From Paralichthys olivaceus (Eukaryota > Chordata > Actinopteri > Pleuronectiformes > Paralichthyidae), in the NCBI RefSeq assembly GCF_024713975.1, contig NC_091097.1:8116861-8180860 (forward strand): a stretch of 64,000 nucleotides of DNA. The letters run 5' to 3'. The stretch's first letter is position 1, and each line of letters opens with the position of its first letter. Below, piece after piece: positions 41,201 to 52,719 of this stretch. A program made the position numbers and the translations under genes. The notes below the pieces were generated by a model. It did no database searches, was not told the origin of the DNA, and saw only the letters and a program-made list of their open reading frames with translations.

Positions 41201-43315
41201 ACTCACCTGCCAGTGTTGGGTAGAAGTCCTTGTATTCCAAGATCTCATACGAGCCCTCGCAGCCCGCTAAGCAGAGGCTGTATACTTCAAAGTACTGCGT
41301 GATGGCCTGCTCCATGTTTCGGGCGCTGCTGCTGAAGTCTCCGCTGTTGTAGAGCGTCACACTCTTCAGAAAAACACTCTGGAAAACAAATAGATGCAAT
41401 TAAAGAGAATAGTGACGATGGGATGTCTTTAACAGGCAAACCAGAGAAGGAGCAGCAGCAGCGGCTGCATCGAGCAACGAACCTCGTAAGGCTGCTCCTC
41501 GTGGTCGATGAGATATTCCTCCACATCAGACAGCGTTTTGTAGTAGTTCATGTTCTTGGACAAGTAGGGGTCAGTCGGGTTCTTCTTCAGGAAGGTGTGG
41601 GCGGCCGCCACAGCCTTCTCCACGTTATTGAGCTGTGTAGGAGATAGTGTTAAAATGGATATGGCAGTATTTTAGGTGGATTTATAGAAATATGGAACAC
41701 TGTCTCTCTTAATGTCTCCTGTCATCTTCATTGATCACAGGACAACATGACCTCTGACCCCTACACCCCCCATATGCAGATGTCAGGGTTCTGGTTCTTA
41801 CACAATGACAGTGTCACTTTGAAATAAGAGGTGAATGAATTAAACGTTGCAGCTTTGGCCAAAAGGATGAATTTAGTAAAATACAGTCAACTCTCATGAA
41901 AGAAGTGATACTGATAATTGCAGATCTTCATGGTCCTAATACAAATACAGTCATTTAATTCCTGTGTGGCTGCTTTAAATCGTATCGTATGATAGGGAGC
42001 AGCAGCTGCAGAGCTTTGTTTCACCTTTTAATTTACCAGATCCTATAAACAAGACAAAAATTTACAGACTCCTCTAATTTAAAGGTTTCAGACAACATAC
42101 CTTGTGATGAGAGTCAGTAACACACCCACGTTTTAAAGGATCAAAACGGTCAGAGTTAAGGGATTTCTCAAGTGGGCAATTCTCTTTTAACACATCAATA
42201 GGATGACTCTTCTTGATGCTAGAATAACCTGGAGTTTGTACCTCCCTGGACCGGGTTTGGCCCAAAACCAAAACCTATTTTACGCTCAAGTTTATAACAA
42301 AACAAAACCAGCGTATTTGCCTCGTAGGCACAGCTGCTCCTCATCTCTGTGCCTGTGATGGAGAAGAATAAGGGGATTGTTTCAGGGGAACACTGAAAGA
42401 GACGTGGCACATGCTCAACTACCGCTCGGTCAGCAGGGGGGCGCAACAAAGCAGCCGTGGATTTAACCTCCACAGGTCGCCCACTTGAAATGTTCCTCTC
42501 GGTGAGACAAAGTGGATGTGAATGGATGGAACTGCTGAGGACACTTTGGCTGAGAGATTGTGCCCTTTACGCACAGATGCAGTGACGTAAAATGCGCATT
42601 AACACTATGCTCCAATGCTTTATCACATTGAAAATAGTTCATAACTGGAAAATCACTCTCTTATAAGTAAAACAATAACTTTATTCGCGTACATTTCAAT
42701 CACACCATGACTATACCTATGAGTGTGTCATGGGTTTACAGTTACAATGTCATATTTTATTGTTTTAAGTCGTTTTGGAGTAACCTCTGATTTCAGTGTC
42801 TGGGCCTACATTTACCTCGCGCTTTAGTTTTGTGCACAACCCTGCACATATTTGGATCTCACCTGGAAGTACGCGTACTGTATGTATCGATACGGAATCC
42901 TCTGGTCGAAAGTTTCCAATAAATCCCTTCGTGGATACGCGAGTTTAAACACTGGAAACCCCGCCTTGCACTTCTTCAGGCACGCAGCTCTCAGGAGGAT
43001 GTGGCGCACGACGCGCAGGCTGTTGTCTGCGAACAGAGTGTCGTTGTCCCGGCTCACCGAGCTGCAGTTGCGGCTGCAGAACGTCTCGCTGTCCCGCAGC
43101 AGCCGGTGGAGCCGCAGGCTGAGCTCCAGGAACTTGACGCTCTCTCCCCAGTTCTGCGCCCCGTACTGCTCCAGCGCGTATCCGTACGCAGAGTCCAGAG
43201 GCATGATGTCCTTCTGGGGGAAACTTTTAAAGCTGTACTTCTCATACTGAGCCTCCGCCAGCGCCGGGAGGAGAAGGGCCAGGCACAAGCTTCTCAGGAG
43301 CATCGTCACCTCCAC
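38293..43315 (-). CDS. p3h4: P3H4 / SC65, endoplasmic reticulum collagen-modification scaffold
   Basis: Coding exons: 42863-43315, 41483-41632, 41207-41378, 40996-41124, 40759-40904, 39860-39943 and 38293-38442, 1284 nt or 427 aa (human about 437). A signal peptide precedes QYEKYSF. The body is the TPR-like leprecan/CRTAP repeat domain, with matching landmarks LYNSGDF, CLAGCEG, LTPNVGG, MYHYLQF and SYILFDP and paired cysteines. The acidic tail has [12 protein letters not shown] and EWWQEP, specific to P3H4 rather than CRTAP. As in the family, there is no prolyl-hydroxylase dioxygenase domain. P3H4 acts in the ER with P3H3 and lysyl hydroxylase 1 in modifying collagen cross-link lysines. A second ATG 12 bases downstream (43303) is an alternative start; both keep the signal peptide. 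It is head-to-head with fkbp10. Confidence 0.95.
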
Positions 43316-44842
43316 CGGCTCCGGCAGACAGGAGACTGGTTGTTGTTTTGAATGGATCAGGAGGCTTCCTCTGTCTTCACCAGGCTCTGCTCATGTCTGC
43401 CTGCACGTAGGCTGTGAAAGCTGTGGTGAGCTGGACGCACAAAACAACACACTTTGGACACGACTGTCAAAATAAAAGACACAGTCGTTTACGCATTTGA
43501 TTGCTTTTATCTTGTCAATATTGATATTACTATTCTTATGTTGCTTATGTTGCAAATTAATGTGTTTACATCTTATGCTTAAATTATTATACATTATGTG
43601 TTCATTTATGATGTATTGTAGGTGTAGGTGGCTGAACCAAATGTATTTTTCTTATTGTTGTTGTTTATTATTATTATTATTATTTAGAAATGAACTGAAT
43701 CACAGGGAACATCATGTCACGTGAACATTTGTTTTTCTTGCATCAGTGAAAAGCATTACCAGGGATTTGTTTGACCAAAGGAAATACATACATTTGTGCT
43801 AAATACATCATGTGTGCTAAAATATATTGATACTAATCATCAACCAATGTATTTGTACATATAGTAGCCTCGACTTAATGGACTTTGAAAACAATAATTT
43901 GCACATTTAAGGGTTAAAGATCATGTTGCTTCTCTGGTTTATCATGATTGTGCATTTAATTATGTTGTTTCTGTATATATTAGACGAACAAAGCTATAAC
44001 ATCAAGCAAATTTCAGTATTTTTCATATATAGAAAAAAAAATTTGAATGGTGCAACTGTGCAAGTTAATTGTTATCTGCAGCTTCAGCTGTCAGTCAACA
44101 CCGTCTGACTATTACTTTGAAGTCACAAGCCTGTACTTCCGGTATTAATGGTGTTCACTCTGGTTTTCTTGACAGAAACGTCACCGTGAGTTCAGACTTC
44201 AAGAGGTCCAGTTTCTCCTCAGTGTTTTCCATCGTCGTTATTCCTGTCTGATCTAATTCTTGTCATCGTTTGTATTCATGACTGTTTGACTCCAGCTCTC
44301 AAACTGGAAATAGAACTTGCATTAAATTCACTGGATGTGTGAAGAACTCATGTTTTTTCAACCTGGTTAGAATTTGCACCGACATTCCAAGGACTTGTGA
44401 CAAGCTGAGACTTGGCTTTTTCATCACTTCTGGGCAAATCTAATATCTAATCCCTGACTCTGCACATTTCGTATCTATGTGGCATGGCTCTGATGGTGGC
44501 CTCTTCTGAAAAGATGTTTTATAGGATATCAGAGTTGCACATGAGGAATAGAAAGAGGATTCGTGTATGAGAGACTGACACTGAAAGGATCACTTCAGAT
44601 GATGGTGAGACACATTATGATTCTCATACGTGAGTGAAATCATGGGTCCAGGCCTGTAGCCCAGGCTTTACACGTTTGCAGAATTCCATTAGAAAGTGGG
44701 TGGGGGCCCAGGGGCCACTCCTCCTCCTCCTCCTCATCTTCCTCCTCCTTCTCCTGCTCCTGCTGCAGCTCTGTGGACTACATGACCCAAGAGAGGCGGA
44801 ACAAGGCCGGAAGTTCAGTCCTTTTCTCGTTCAAAATAAAAG

Positions 44843-45000
44843 CACAATAAAAATAGATAGATGAACTTTATTGATCCCAGTTGGAAAATTGTTGCGTCAC
44901 AGCAGCAGTTCAACATTCACAGAGAGTAAGACACAAAAGACAAGGTGCAAAATTGCAGTAATTGACATGATTAAATATAAATATAACTAAATGTGGTAAA
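44843..45000 (-). repeat. possible LINE 3' tail
   Basis: Starts 'atagatagatgaactttatt' and continues 'gatcccagttggaaaattg', matching the familiar fish LINE end in which a TAGA-type tail adjoins an antisense 'tttattgatccc' phrase. Truncated; no reverse-transcriptase frame remains. Confidence 0.5.
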
Positions 45001-45073
45001 TGGGTATGAATATAATATGAGCATAAAGAATAAATACTTGACAGTTACTGCAGCAAAGAAAAAGTAATTTCTA

Positions 45074-45448
45074 TTAAAGGTACAGTGTGTAGAATTTAGT
45101 GATATCTAGATGTTAAGTTGCATGTTGCAGCTGAACACCCCTCACCTCACCCTCCCCTTCCAAACATGAAAAACAACCTGTGGAATCCTTCAGTTGTCAT
45201 AAAAACTCAAAAGGTGTTTAGTTTTTGCAGTCTGGGCTAATGTAAAAAACATGGAGGCCTCCGTAGAGAGGACCCCCTCAATGTAAATATAAAGTATTTA
45301 GATATGAGGGGTCTTTTCTGGGGTAAAGAAAACTACAATTCATACAATTTAGATGAAACGAACTAGTGAAAACATCATGAGGATTATTCTACATTAAATT
45401 TCTGCCAATTGTTCCCTTTCACCTAAATCTTACACACTGGACCTTTAC
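45074..45448. mobile_element. piggyBac-like MITE, family 1 copy 2
   Basis: About 375 bp. It begins after TTAA with AGGTACAGTGTGTAGAATTT and ends 'atcttacacactggacctt' followed by TTAC, a one-base change from TTAA. Its inner sequence is the reverse complement of copy 1: 'gctgaacacccctcacctc' matches the 'gaggtgaggggtgttcagc' of copy 1. It contains no protein-coding frame. Confidence 0.75.
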
Positions 45449-46430
45449 GTACCATCAGAAAAAGTTGTACTTGTAAGTTTACACAGGGTCAACTGTACAA
45501 TACAAAGGGCTGGATGAGAGGAACAGGTCAGCTGAGCAATGCCATAAGAGCAAAATCACAGAGAATTCAAAGTAAGGAAAAGTTTAAATTTAAATAAATA
45601 TAAAAGAGTTCAATATAGAAAAAATGTGGGAATTGTTGGGTTTCTCTTAAAATTGAACTGAATTTAATATCTTTTATTCTGATTGATACATTTTTTTGCC
45701 ATGGATTTTGTGAAGCCCTTTGTAAGTGTTATATAAAGTTATAATTATTATTATTAAAAAAACCTAATAATTGTTCTGCTGCTCAATGCTGAGAGTTTAT
45801 ACTGCATAGCCTGACAAAATTGAATTTGTTTGACATATTCTGTTCCATTCAAGAGTGCAACTTCTTTGTGCCCCTGAAAATATTTCACTTGCCACCACAA
45901 TAAATAGTCATATTTTGAACCACTGAAATTTGTGAAAAAAAATCCTATTCCCTTAATTGGAACTTCTGTGATACTAATCGTTTATTGCAACTTCCATACA
46001 TTCTTGCTTTATTATTAATTGTTGATGCATTTAATTCTTTGTTATACTCGGTTTTTTATTTTAGTTTATGCTTAATTTATGTATAATATACATAGTATTT
46101 GGTGTTATCTTTTATGTTTTATTCATGCATTTCCTTGGCTCAATTTCCCAGTATGGGATCAAGAGATTTTATCTTATAAAATCTTCTTTAATTTTTGTGG
46201 CATTTTAAACACTACAATAATCTTTTTATACATATTTTCCTAAGCTACATAAAAGAATGGCTTTTATTTTGTAACCGGTAACCAGAAGTACTTTATCTTT
46301 TTCCAGCGCACTTCACTTAAGACGAACGTCCCAAAACTGGTTCCTCTCTCTGCACTTCAGCCTCATCCCCCTCGCTGGCAGACGAGCCCTGAGCCGTGCG
46401 AGCTTCCGCAGCCACCGTCACTTTTTCCGT

Positions 46431-49400
46431 ATGGATCTGATCAGACCCTCGGTGTTGTTCCTCCTCCACGTCGTCTCTGTGAACTGCAGCCCTGAGATAT
46501 TAGTGGACGTTGTAGTGGATCGGTACTACATTCCCCGGGTTTGTCCTAGGGAGGTTGAAACAGAGGATTTCATCCGTTATCACTTTAACGGCACTTTATT
46601 TGCGGACGGGAAGAAGTTTGACTCCAGGTGAGAATGCGTCATTTAATACAACTCAGTACAGAATTCTTTCATTAATAATTTTAAACTTGCTCTGCGTGTT
46701 TTTTTTCGATGAATGTTTGAATTCAGGAGCAGTAACTGTAACGCTTCAAAGGAACATCAAAGCAACTAAATAACGCAAAAGTACCGCTTCAGTTTCATGT
46801 ATTGATATGAACTGTCACTCTTACAGAAATAGTTTCCAGTGCAAATTAAAATGCACAGTATAGAATTTCGTCAAGCGTCATGGATGAACAAGCTGCGGTA
46901 AACACAGGCATGCTCAGCCTTAAAACTGTGATGGATGTAAGTTCAGACACAATTCACTGCAGCTGAGATAACAGCTGCAGACGTGTCAGAAACATGGATT
47001 CATTTATCTGTGACAGTACTACTATACATCAGTCCAACCTGATGTCACCTAAGATTAACATAAATGCTTGACTTTGGTTTTGTTCACAAATTAATTGTGG
47101 GTAGTTTTGTTAAGATTGTAGAAATGTGTGACCTAGTGACAAACAAGCCTCTACATGTGGTGTTTTGGGGAGCTTATGCTCAGGGCGAGTCAAAATTCGA
47201 ATACCAGTATATCTGCTGATATATATAAGAATTGCATGATTGCATAACAAAATGTTGTTATCAAACCCTTATGACAAAGAAATGTAATTGATGCTTGACA
47301 TTTTACAGTTTAACAATAATAAATAAATTAAAAAAACTTAATTCAACCAAATATACAGAACTGTAATTTTTTAAGTAAACTATAACCACAGCATTGTTTA
47401 TTCTGTACAATACAAGTTTTCATGTCTGTGAAATACCCCTAAAAACAATTGTCCTAATATCAAGTTGACCTAGAGCTTGTATTAAAACTCACCAGCTGAT
47501 GGGACCAAGGATCTGAAGTATCTGTTAGATTGTTTTCCCCCTAAGGAAGGTGAACCTCCTCCCTGATGAAAGGACACAAAACTCTGGGTTAAGTGTGTGT
47601 TGAGTGGCCTTTCCTGTCTGGCACAAACTGTATAAACATGGCCGAGGTTATTCAAGTTCATGCTGATTCTGTTCTGACTCAATAAAAGATGTATAAAGGA
47701 TTTTCAGGAGCGATCTTTAGACATCAAATCCCCTCAAGTTATGAGATGTGGTTGGTGTGGATGGAACATTGGATGCTGACTTAAAGGTTATATAAAAAGT
47801 TCTTGGCATCATGTCATTGAGCCAGAAGAACAACGATTGCAGTCTTTTTTCCCAGGATTCAAACTGTTTTGATATTTCTACCTTACATTGTTTCTCACCA
47901 ACCTCTCCCTTTACCATCCACAGTCATGACCGAGGCAAAGCCTTCATCAGCCAGGTCGGCCTGGGCAGACTCATCACAGGGATGGACCGCGGCCTTCAGG
48001 GCATGTGCGTCAACGAACGCAGGAAAATCACAATCCCCCCGCACCTGGCCTTTGGGAGTGTAGGAACAGGTGGGACATAGACGACTGCAGATGCCGTCGC
48101 TGCACTTTCCTGTTGACCTTTACCTGTTCTAATGACGATCTGCGCTTGCTTGTCTTGACAGGTGGTGTAATCCCTGCTGATGCTGTGTTGGTGTATGACG
48201 TTCTTCTGCTGGACATATGGAACACTGAGGACAAGGTCGTGATCCGCACCCTCCACAAACCCGCGAGCTGCAACCGCACAACTGTGGCATCCGACTTTGT
48301 CCGTTACCACTATAACGGCACCCTGCTGTCCGGTGAGGCCTTTGACTCCAGGTGAGACCAAACACGTCTTGCGCTAACAGTTACGTCCTGTCAGCGTCTG
48401 TGCTTTTCTCAACAACTTTGACCTGTGTTTGATCCAGTTACTCGAGGAATACAACCTATGACACCTACTTAGGACAGGGCGACCTCATCACAGGTATGGA
48501 GGAGGGTCTCCTGGGCATGTGTGTTGCTGAGAGACGGCTCATCATCGTCCCACCCTTCCTGGCGTATGGAGAGAACGGCTCGGGTACTAAATAATGATAT
48601 TAAATATTGCTGTGGCTTGTGTCTGAACATCTTTATTTAACCTTCTAAGAATCATTTTAGAGGCCATACTAATCTGTTAAAGTACTGCTTTTGATTTTAG
48701 ATGTTTACATTTACATACAATAACTACAATTTTGAATTAATTCATGTTTCAACAGACTTTGACAAGGATCTGGCTTTTGCACATGTTGGGTGGTAATGGT
48801 GGATTCAAAGCCTTCTTAAAGCAACACTATACAACTTTTTAGCCTGAAAAAAGCAGCTTCAAATGAGTGTGATCAGGTAAGATCTCCTGCAGGAAGTGTG
48901 TGACTGACAGTCACAGCAGCAAGTTCAAGAGTAATGCTGAACATTAGATCAGTTAAAAAGACTGGGAAGTCGTTAAACACCATCGTAAAAAATCCAAAAT
49001 TCTGAACAGAGTTTGGTGTATTTTTTTTACAGCGGCACCACTTCTGGTTCAAGATGTCGGGGATCATAAGGAATATCCTCCATCAGCTCAGTGAGTGTAA
49101 CCACGTAGTTAGAGTTAATGAAGCCGACACGGAGCTCTACAGAATTAATAACTGTGTGGCTGCATGTGTCGCTGTTGCTCTGTAAAAGTTGCACAGTGTT
49201 GCTTTAATCATAAGTAATATGAAAGGCCAAAGTTCTGTAATATACTTTTAAAGAAGCTGTGGGTTTGGCACATTTTGGCTGATTAACCACAGTCAAATAA
49301 ATGTTTAAATTCTGCTCTTCATCATCCAAAGCACACTGGACACTGATTGATTCTCCTTCCTCTGACGCAGCCACTCGTTTCACTTCATCTTTGTACAGCT

Positions 49401-51107
49401 ATTTTAAGCATATTTGACAAGTACAGACCTGCAGCTCTTTGCTTTGTTTTGCCCTAACAGGAATTGCGGTGCCCCCCCAGGCCACGCTGGTGTTTGAGGT
49501 GCTGCTGGTTGACTTGTTCAACCCCAAGGACGACCTGATAGTGGAGGTGAAGGAGGTGCCTGTGGCCTGTACCCGCAGGACGGTGAAGGGCGATTACATC
49601 CGCTACCACTACAACGGCACCTTCCAGGACGGCACGGCCTTCGACTCCAGGTAAACCAGCTGGGATTTCTCTGCTGTCAGAAAGCGATGGAGGCGTAAGT
49701 AAAAATGAAAGCTTACTGTCACTCTTCTCGTGGCAGCTACCAGAGGAACAGCACTTATAACACGTACGTTGGGATGGGATATGTGATCCGAGGGATGGAC
49801 AAAGCACTGCAGGGGCTGTGCATGGGAGAGAAACGGAGGATAACAGTTCCTCCTCACATGGCGTACGGCGAAGATGGAGTTGGTGAGTTTGATGCAGGAT
49901 TTCAGACTGGAACAACAAACCACTGATATAGGTTTGTAACACTGCCCTGTTTATTTATTTATTCCTCTGCCTGTAGGAGACCTGATCCCTGGCTCTGCCG
50001 TGCTGGTCTTTGAAATTCACGTCATCGATTTCCACAATCCCAAAGACCTGGTTAAGATTAAAGTTACCCACAAGCCTCGGGACTGCAATGTGATGACTGA
50101 AACTGACGACCTGATTCAGTATCGTTACAACTGCTCCCTGATGGACGGCACCCTGCTGTACTCCTCGTGAGACCCCTCTGCTGTTCACTCTGCTACACTG
50201 CATCCTCCTTCGCCTGGTTCATGCATGTAATCATTGCTGGCTCCCTTGTCTGCCCATTTCAGTGGCTTCAGAACTTCAAATATCATACGTATCCATGGCA
50301 ACAGCACGTAGGCTTGCATGACTCAAGGTTTTGATACGTGGGAAAGTTTTTATATTTAGTTTTAATGTGGAAATCATTGGTAACATGTTACACGTCACTT
50401 TCCAGGGATCAGTACGACTCACCTTCCACCACGACTCTCGGAGCAAGCAAGGTGATTCTTGGTCTGGAGGAAGGTTTGAGTGGCATGTGCGTGGGTGAAA
50501 GGAGGGAGGTGGTCATTCCTCCCCACTGGGGGCACGGTGAAGATGGAGGTCAGTCATTGGATCTGTGTAGATCACACCCTGCACACACATTTGCTTTTCA
50601 CCCTGAGTCTCAGTTTCTATCCTCTGTCTTGTGGTCTCCAGCCGGAGGAGTCCCCAGGAGCGCTGTGCTCTTCTTTGAGCTGGAGCTGGTGGAGCTGCAG
50701 AAAGGAGTGCCCGAGGGCTACATGTTCGTGTGGCTAGGAGACGGGCCCGACCCCCTCTTTCCTGCTATGGACCTCAACGGTGACAAAGAGGTCCCTCTAG
50801 AGGAGGTACGCAGACAAGCAAGGTTCAGTCTAACAATTTAAATGCTGAATTTACCCTCAATAGGTATCAGCAGACAACAAATTATTTTAACAAACAGATA
50901 AATAATTCTCACTCTCATTTTCTCCAGTTCACATCCTTCATTATGATACAAGTTAAAGAGGGCAAGGGTCGACTCCGACCAGGGGTCGACACGGCCAGCA
51001 TCATTAAGGACATGTTCAACAACCAGGACCGAAACTCAGATGGGAAGATCGTAGAAGACGAGCTGAATGAGCAGGTGGAGGAACAAGTGAGACGAGATGA
51101 GCTTTAA
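46431..51107 (+). CDS. fkbp10: FKBP10 / FKBP65, four-domain ER prolyl isomerase
   Basis: Exons: 46431-46627, 47924-48069, 48162-48351, 48438-48583, 49461-49650, 49737-49882, 49977-50166, 50406-50548, 50642-50805 and 50928-51107, 1692 nt or 563 aa (human 582). A signal peptide (about 1-20) is followed by four FKBP domains at a strict 112-residue period (starting near residues 45, 157, 269 and 381). Repeated landmarks are FxRYHxNGT, FDSR/S, GMxxGLxGMC and PPHLAxG. Two EF-hand loops follow ([12 protein letters not shown] and [14 protein letters not shown]), then the ER-retrieval tail RDEL. Domain 4 is degenerate (YNCS, LYSS, GHGEDG), as in the human protein as I recall it. The protein is a collagen and elastin chaperone; human loss causes brittle-bone and contracture disease. 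Several NxS/T sites suit a glycosylated ER protein. Confidence 0.97.
48816..49207. mobile_element. TTAA-flanked MITE, family 2, in fkbp10 intron 4
   Basis: A 392-bp element bounded by TTAA. The left end reads AAGCAACACTATACAACTTT. The right end in reverse complement reads AAGCAACACTGTGCAACTTT, 18 of 20 identical. There is no transposase frame. Its ends differ from family 1. The TTAA target points to a piggyBac-like helper, by inference. Confidence 0.8.
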
Positions 51108-52719
51108 AAGGAACATTCAGTATTTTGAGTGGTGGTAAGAGGCCTGGGGTCACACTGTTGTCTTGGCAGCTGTTGTGCCGTTGTTTTTAAGGATGTTTCG
51201 GATTATGAAACACTTTTCATCCTTAAGGCGGACAAAGTTTGCTTTAATTGATTCTCGTTAAACACATGAATGACATCTCACAGCTACTGCAGCAGAACCA
51301 CATTCACAGCACGAGAAAATATTTAGAGTTTACAGCGTCAGTATGTCACGCTCATGACAGATGTATTTAAAAATGTGAAAGACATAAATATCTATAAAGA
51401 AAATGTCCTACTTTACTTTCAAAACTACCCAACAAACATTTGGGAGGGGCAAAACTTTTAAGTAAATTTGTAGCCAGTATTGTGCCTATCATTTCCTTGA
51501 TATAAAAATGATTAAAACCACTGGTTGTACAGGTTGTTTGGAAACTTGTTGCTAGTTTGTATAGTAATAGAAATTGTAAAATAGACATTTATATTACAGA
51601 TTGCCTTGTGGAACATAAAATAAACAGTTTTATAAAAAACAAAAGACAGCTTTCTTCTTTCCACTCACCCTGTTCATGCACCGGTGAATCAGTTCAATCT
51701 TGTAGCCTCTTAAGAAAACATGAAACCGAAACAGATGAAATTACATTTTATTTCAAACAAATGAGTTTAGACAAAATAACGGAAGAGTTGTGGCACAAAT
51801 GACAGAAAAACAAAGTCTGTCTTTGTTGACTGTTGTGTTCTCGACTCTAGAATGTTAAAAAGGTTTTACAAAACTTTTTGTTGGAGTGCAAAAAGGTGTC
51901 CTTTCTTTACAGTTTAAAGATGAAATCATGTGCAGCCAAAAACGACTAAAAATGTTTAATGCTTTTGTGGAGGTAGCAGTTCTCACAAATAATTGTTGAG
52001 TTCAGACATTAAATATTATAAAATCTGGATATTTCAGCTCCCCTATAATAATATCATAGTGAACCATGTGCCAGCACTGTGGTGTCGTTCAGTGTTAAAC
52101 AATTACAATTACAACCTGTATTGTATATTAGACTATATAACCAGAACCTACAAGACGTGGCTGAGACTAAACATGGAATATTTAAAAAGCATCAAGTTTC
52201 AGGTTAAAATGAGCTGAAAATAGTTTTTTTGCAGGAGGCTGGATATCAGTTTCAAGCCAGATGTTTAACACTGTTACTGTGTGCATGTTTTTCTTTCCCT
52301 TATTATTTCCTATATGAAAACCAGAAGACAACCAATCGTCCTTCAAACAAGTAGAGAACAGCCCCCATCACCTAACACACACTTAACATGCTGCACAGTG
52401 GGTAGACAGTGCCATTCTAGCTTCCACCAAATATTTATAAATAGTATGTTCGAAAAGAAGTATAGGTATAAACATGAGAGGAAAGTCAAAGGACAAGAAT
52501 ATAAAGGGTGACATGCTGTTGTCAGTTGTGGTAAAACTGGATTCATAGAGCAATCTGTGCGTTCCCAGACTCATTCACAAAAGTGTGTTACCTTTAGCAA
52601 AGTAAAAAATACTAAAACCATTCTTAGTTGGTTTGTCGATAACATCTGGAGATGGGCTTCTATGTCTTGCAACAGAGAGCCCCCAAAGGCCAGCCAACAA
52701 TGAACACTCAGTTCTCAGT
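51108..52719. other. convergent 3' ends of fkbp10 and nt5c3b
   Basis: Non-coding. It carries the fkbp10 poly(A) signal at 51619-51624 (+) and a minus-strand AATAAA at 51747-51752 that could serve nt5c3b. No further gene was recognised in the 1.6 kb between the stops. Confidence 0.55.
51619..51624 (+). terminator. fkbp10: poly(A) signal for fkbp10
   Basis: AATAAA about 510 bp past the fkbp10 stop, within AT-rich sequence. It is the first consensus hexamer noticed downstream on this strand. Confidence 0.5.

Larger units (their letters stand above)
43316..46430. other. intergenic between divergent p3h4 and fkbp10
   Basis: Presumably holds the promoters of both collagen-handling genes at its two ends. 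It also holds an ATT run (about 43662-43684), a CTC-rich stretch (about 44718-44770), a LINE-like tail near 44845-44900, and MITE copy 2. No coding exon was recognised. Confidence 0.55.

Noticed and set aside
42824-43315. p3h4 as CRTAP or an active prolyl 3-hydroxylase
   Set aside because: The acidic [12 protein letters not shown] / EWWQEP tail and adjacency to fkbp10 are P3H4-specific, and no dioxygenase domain follows in the locus.
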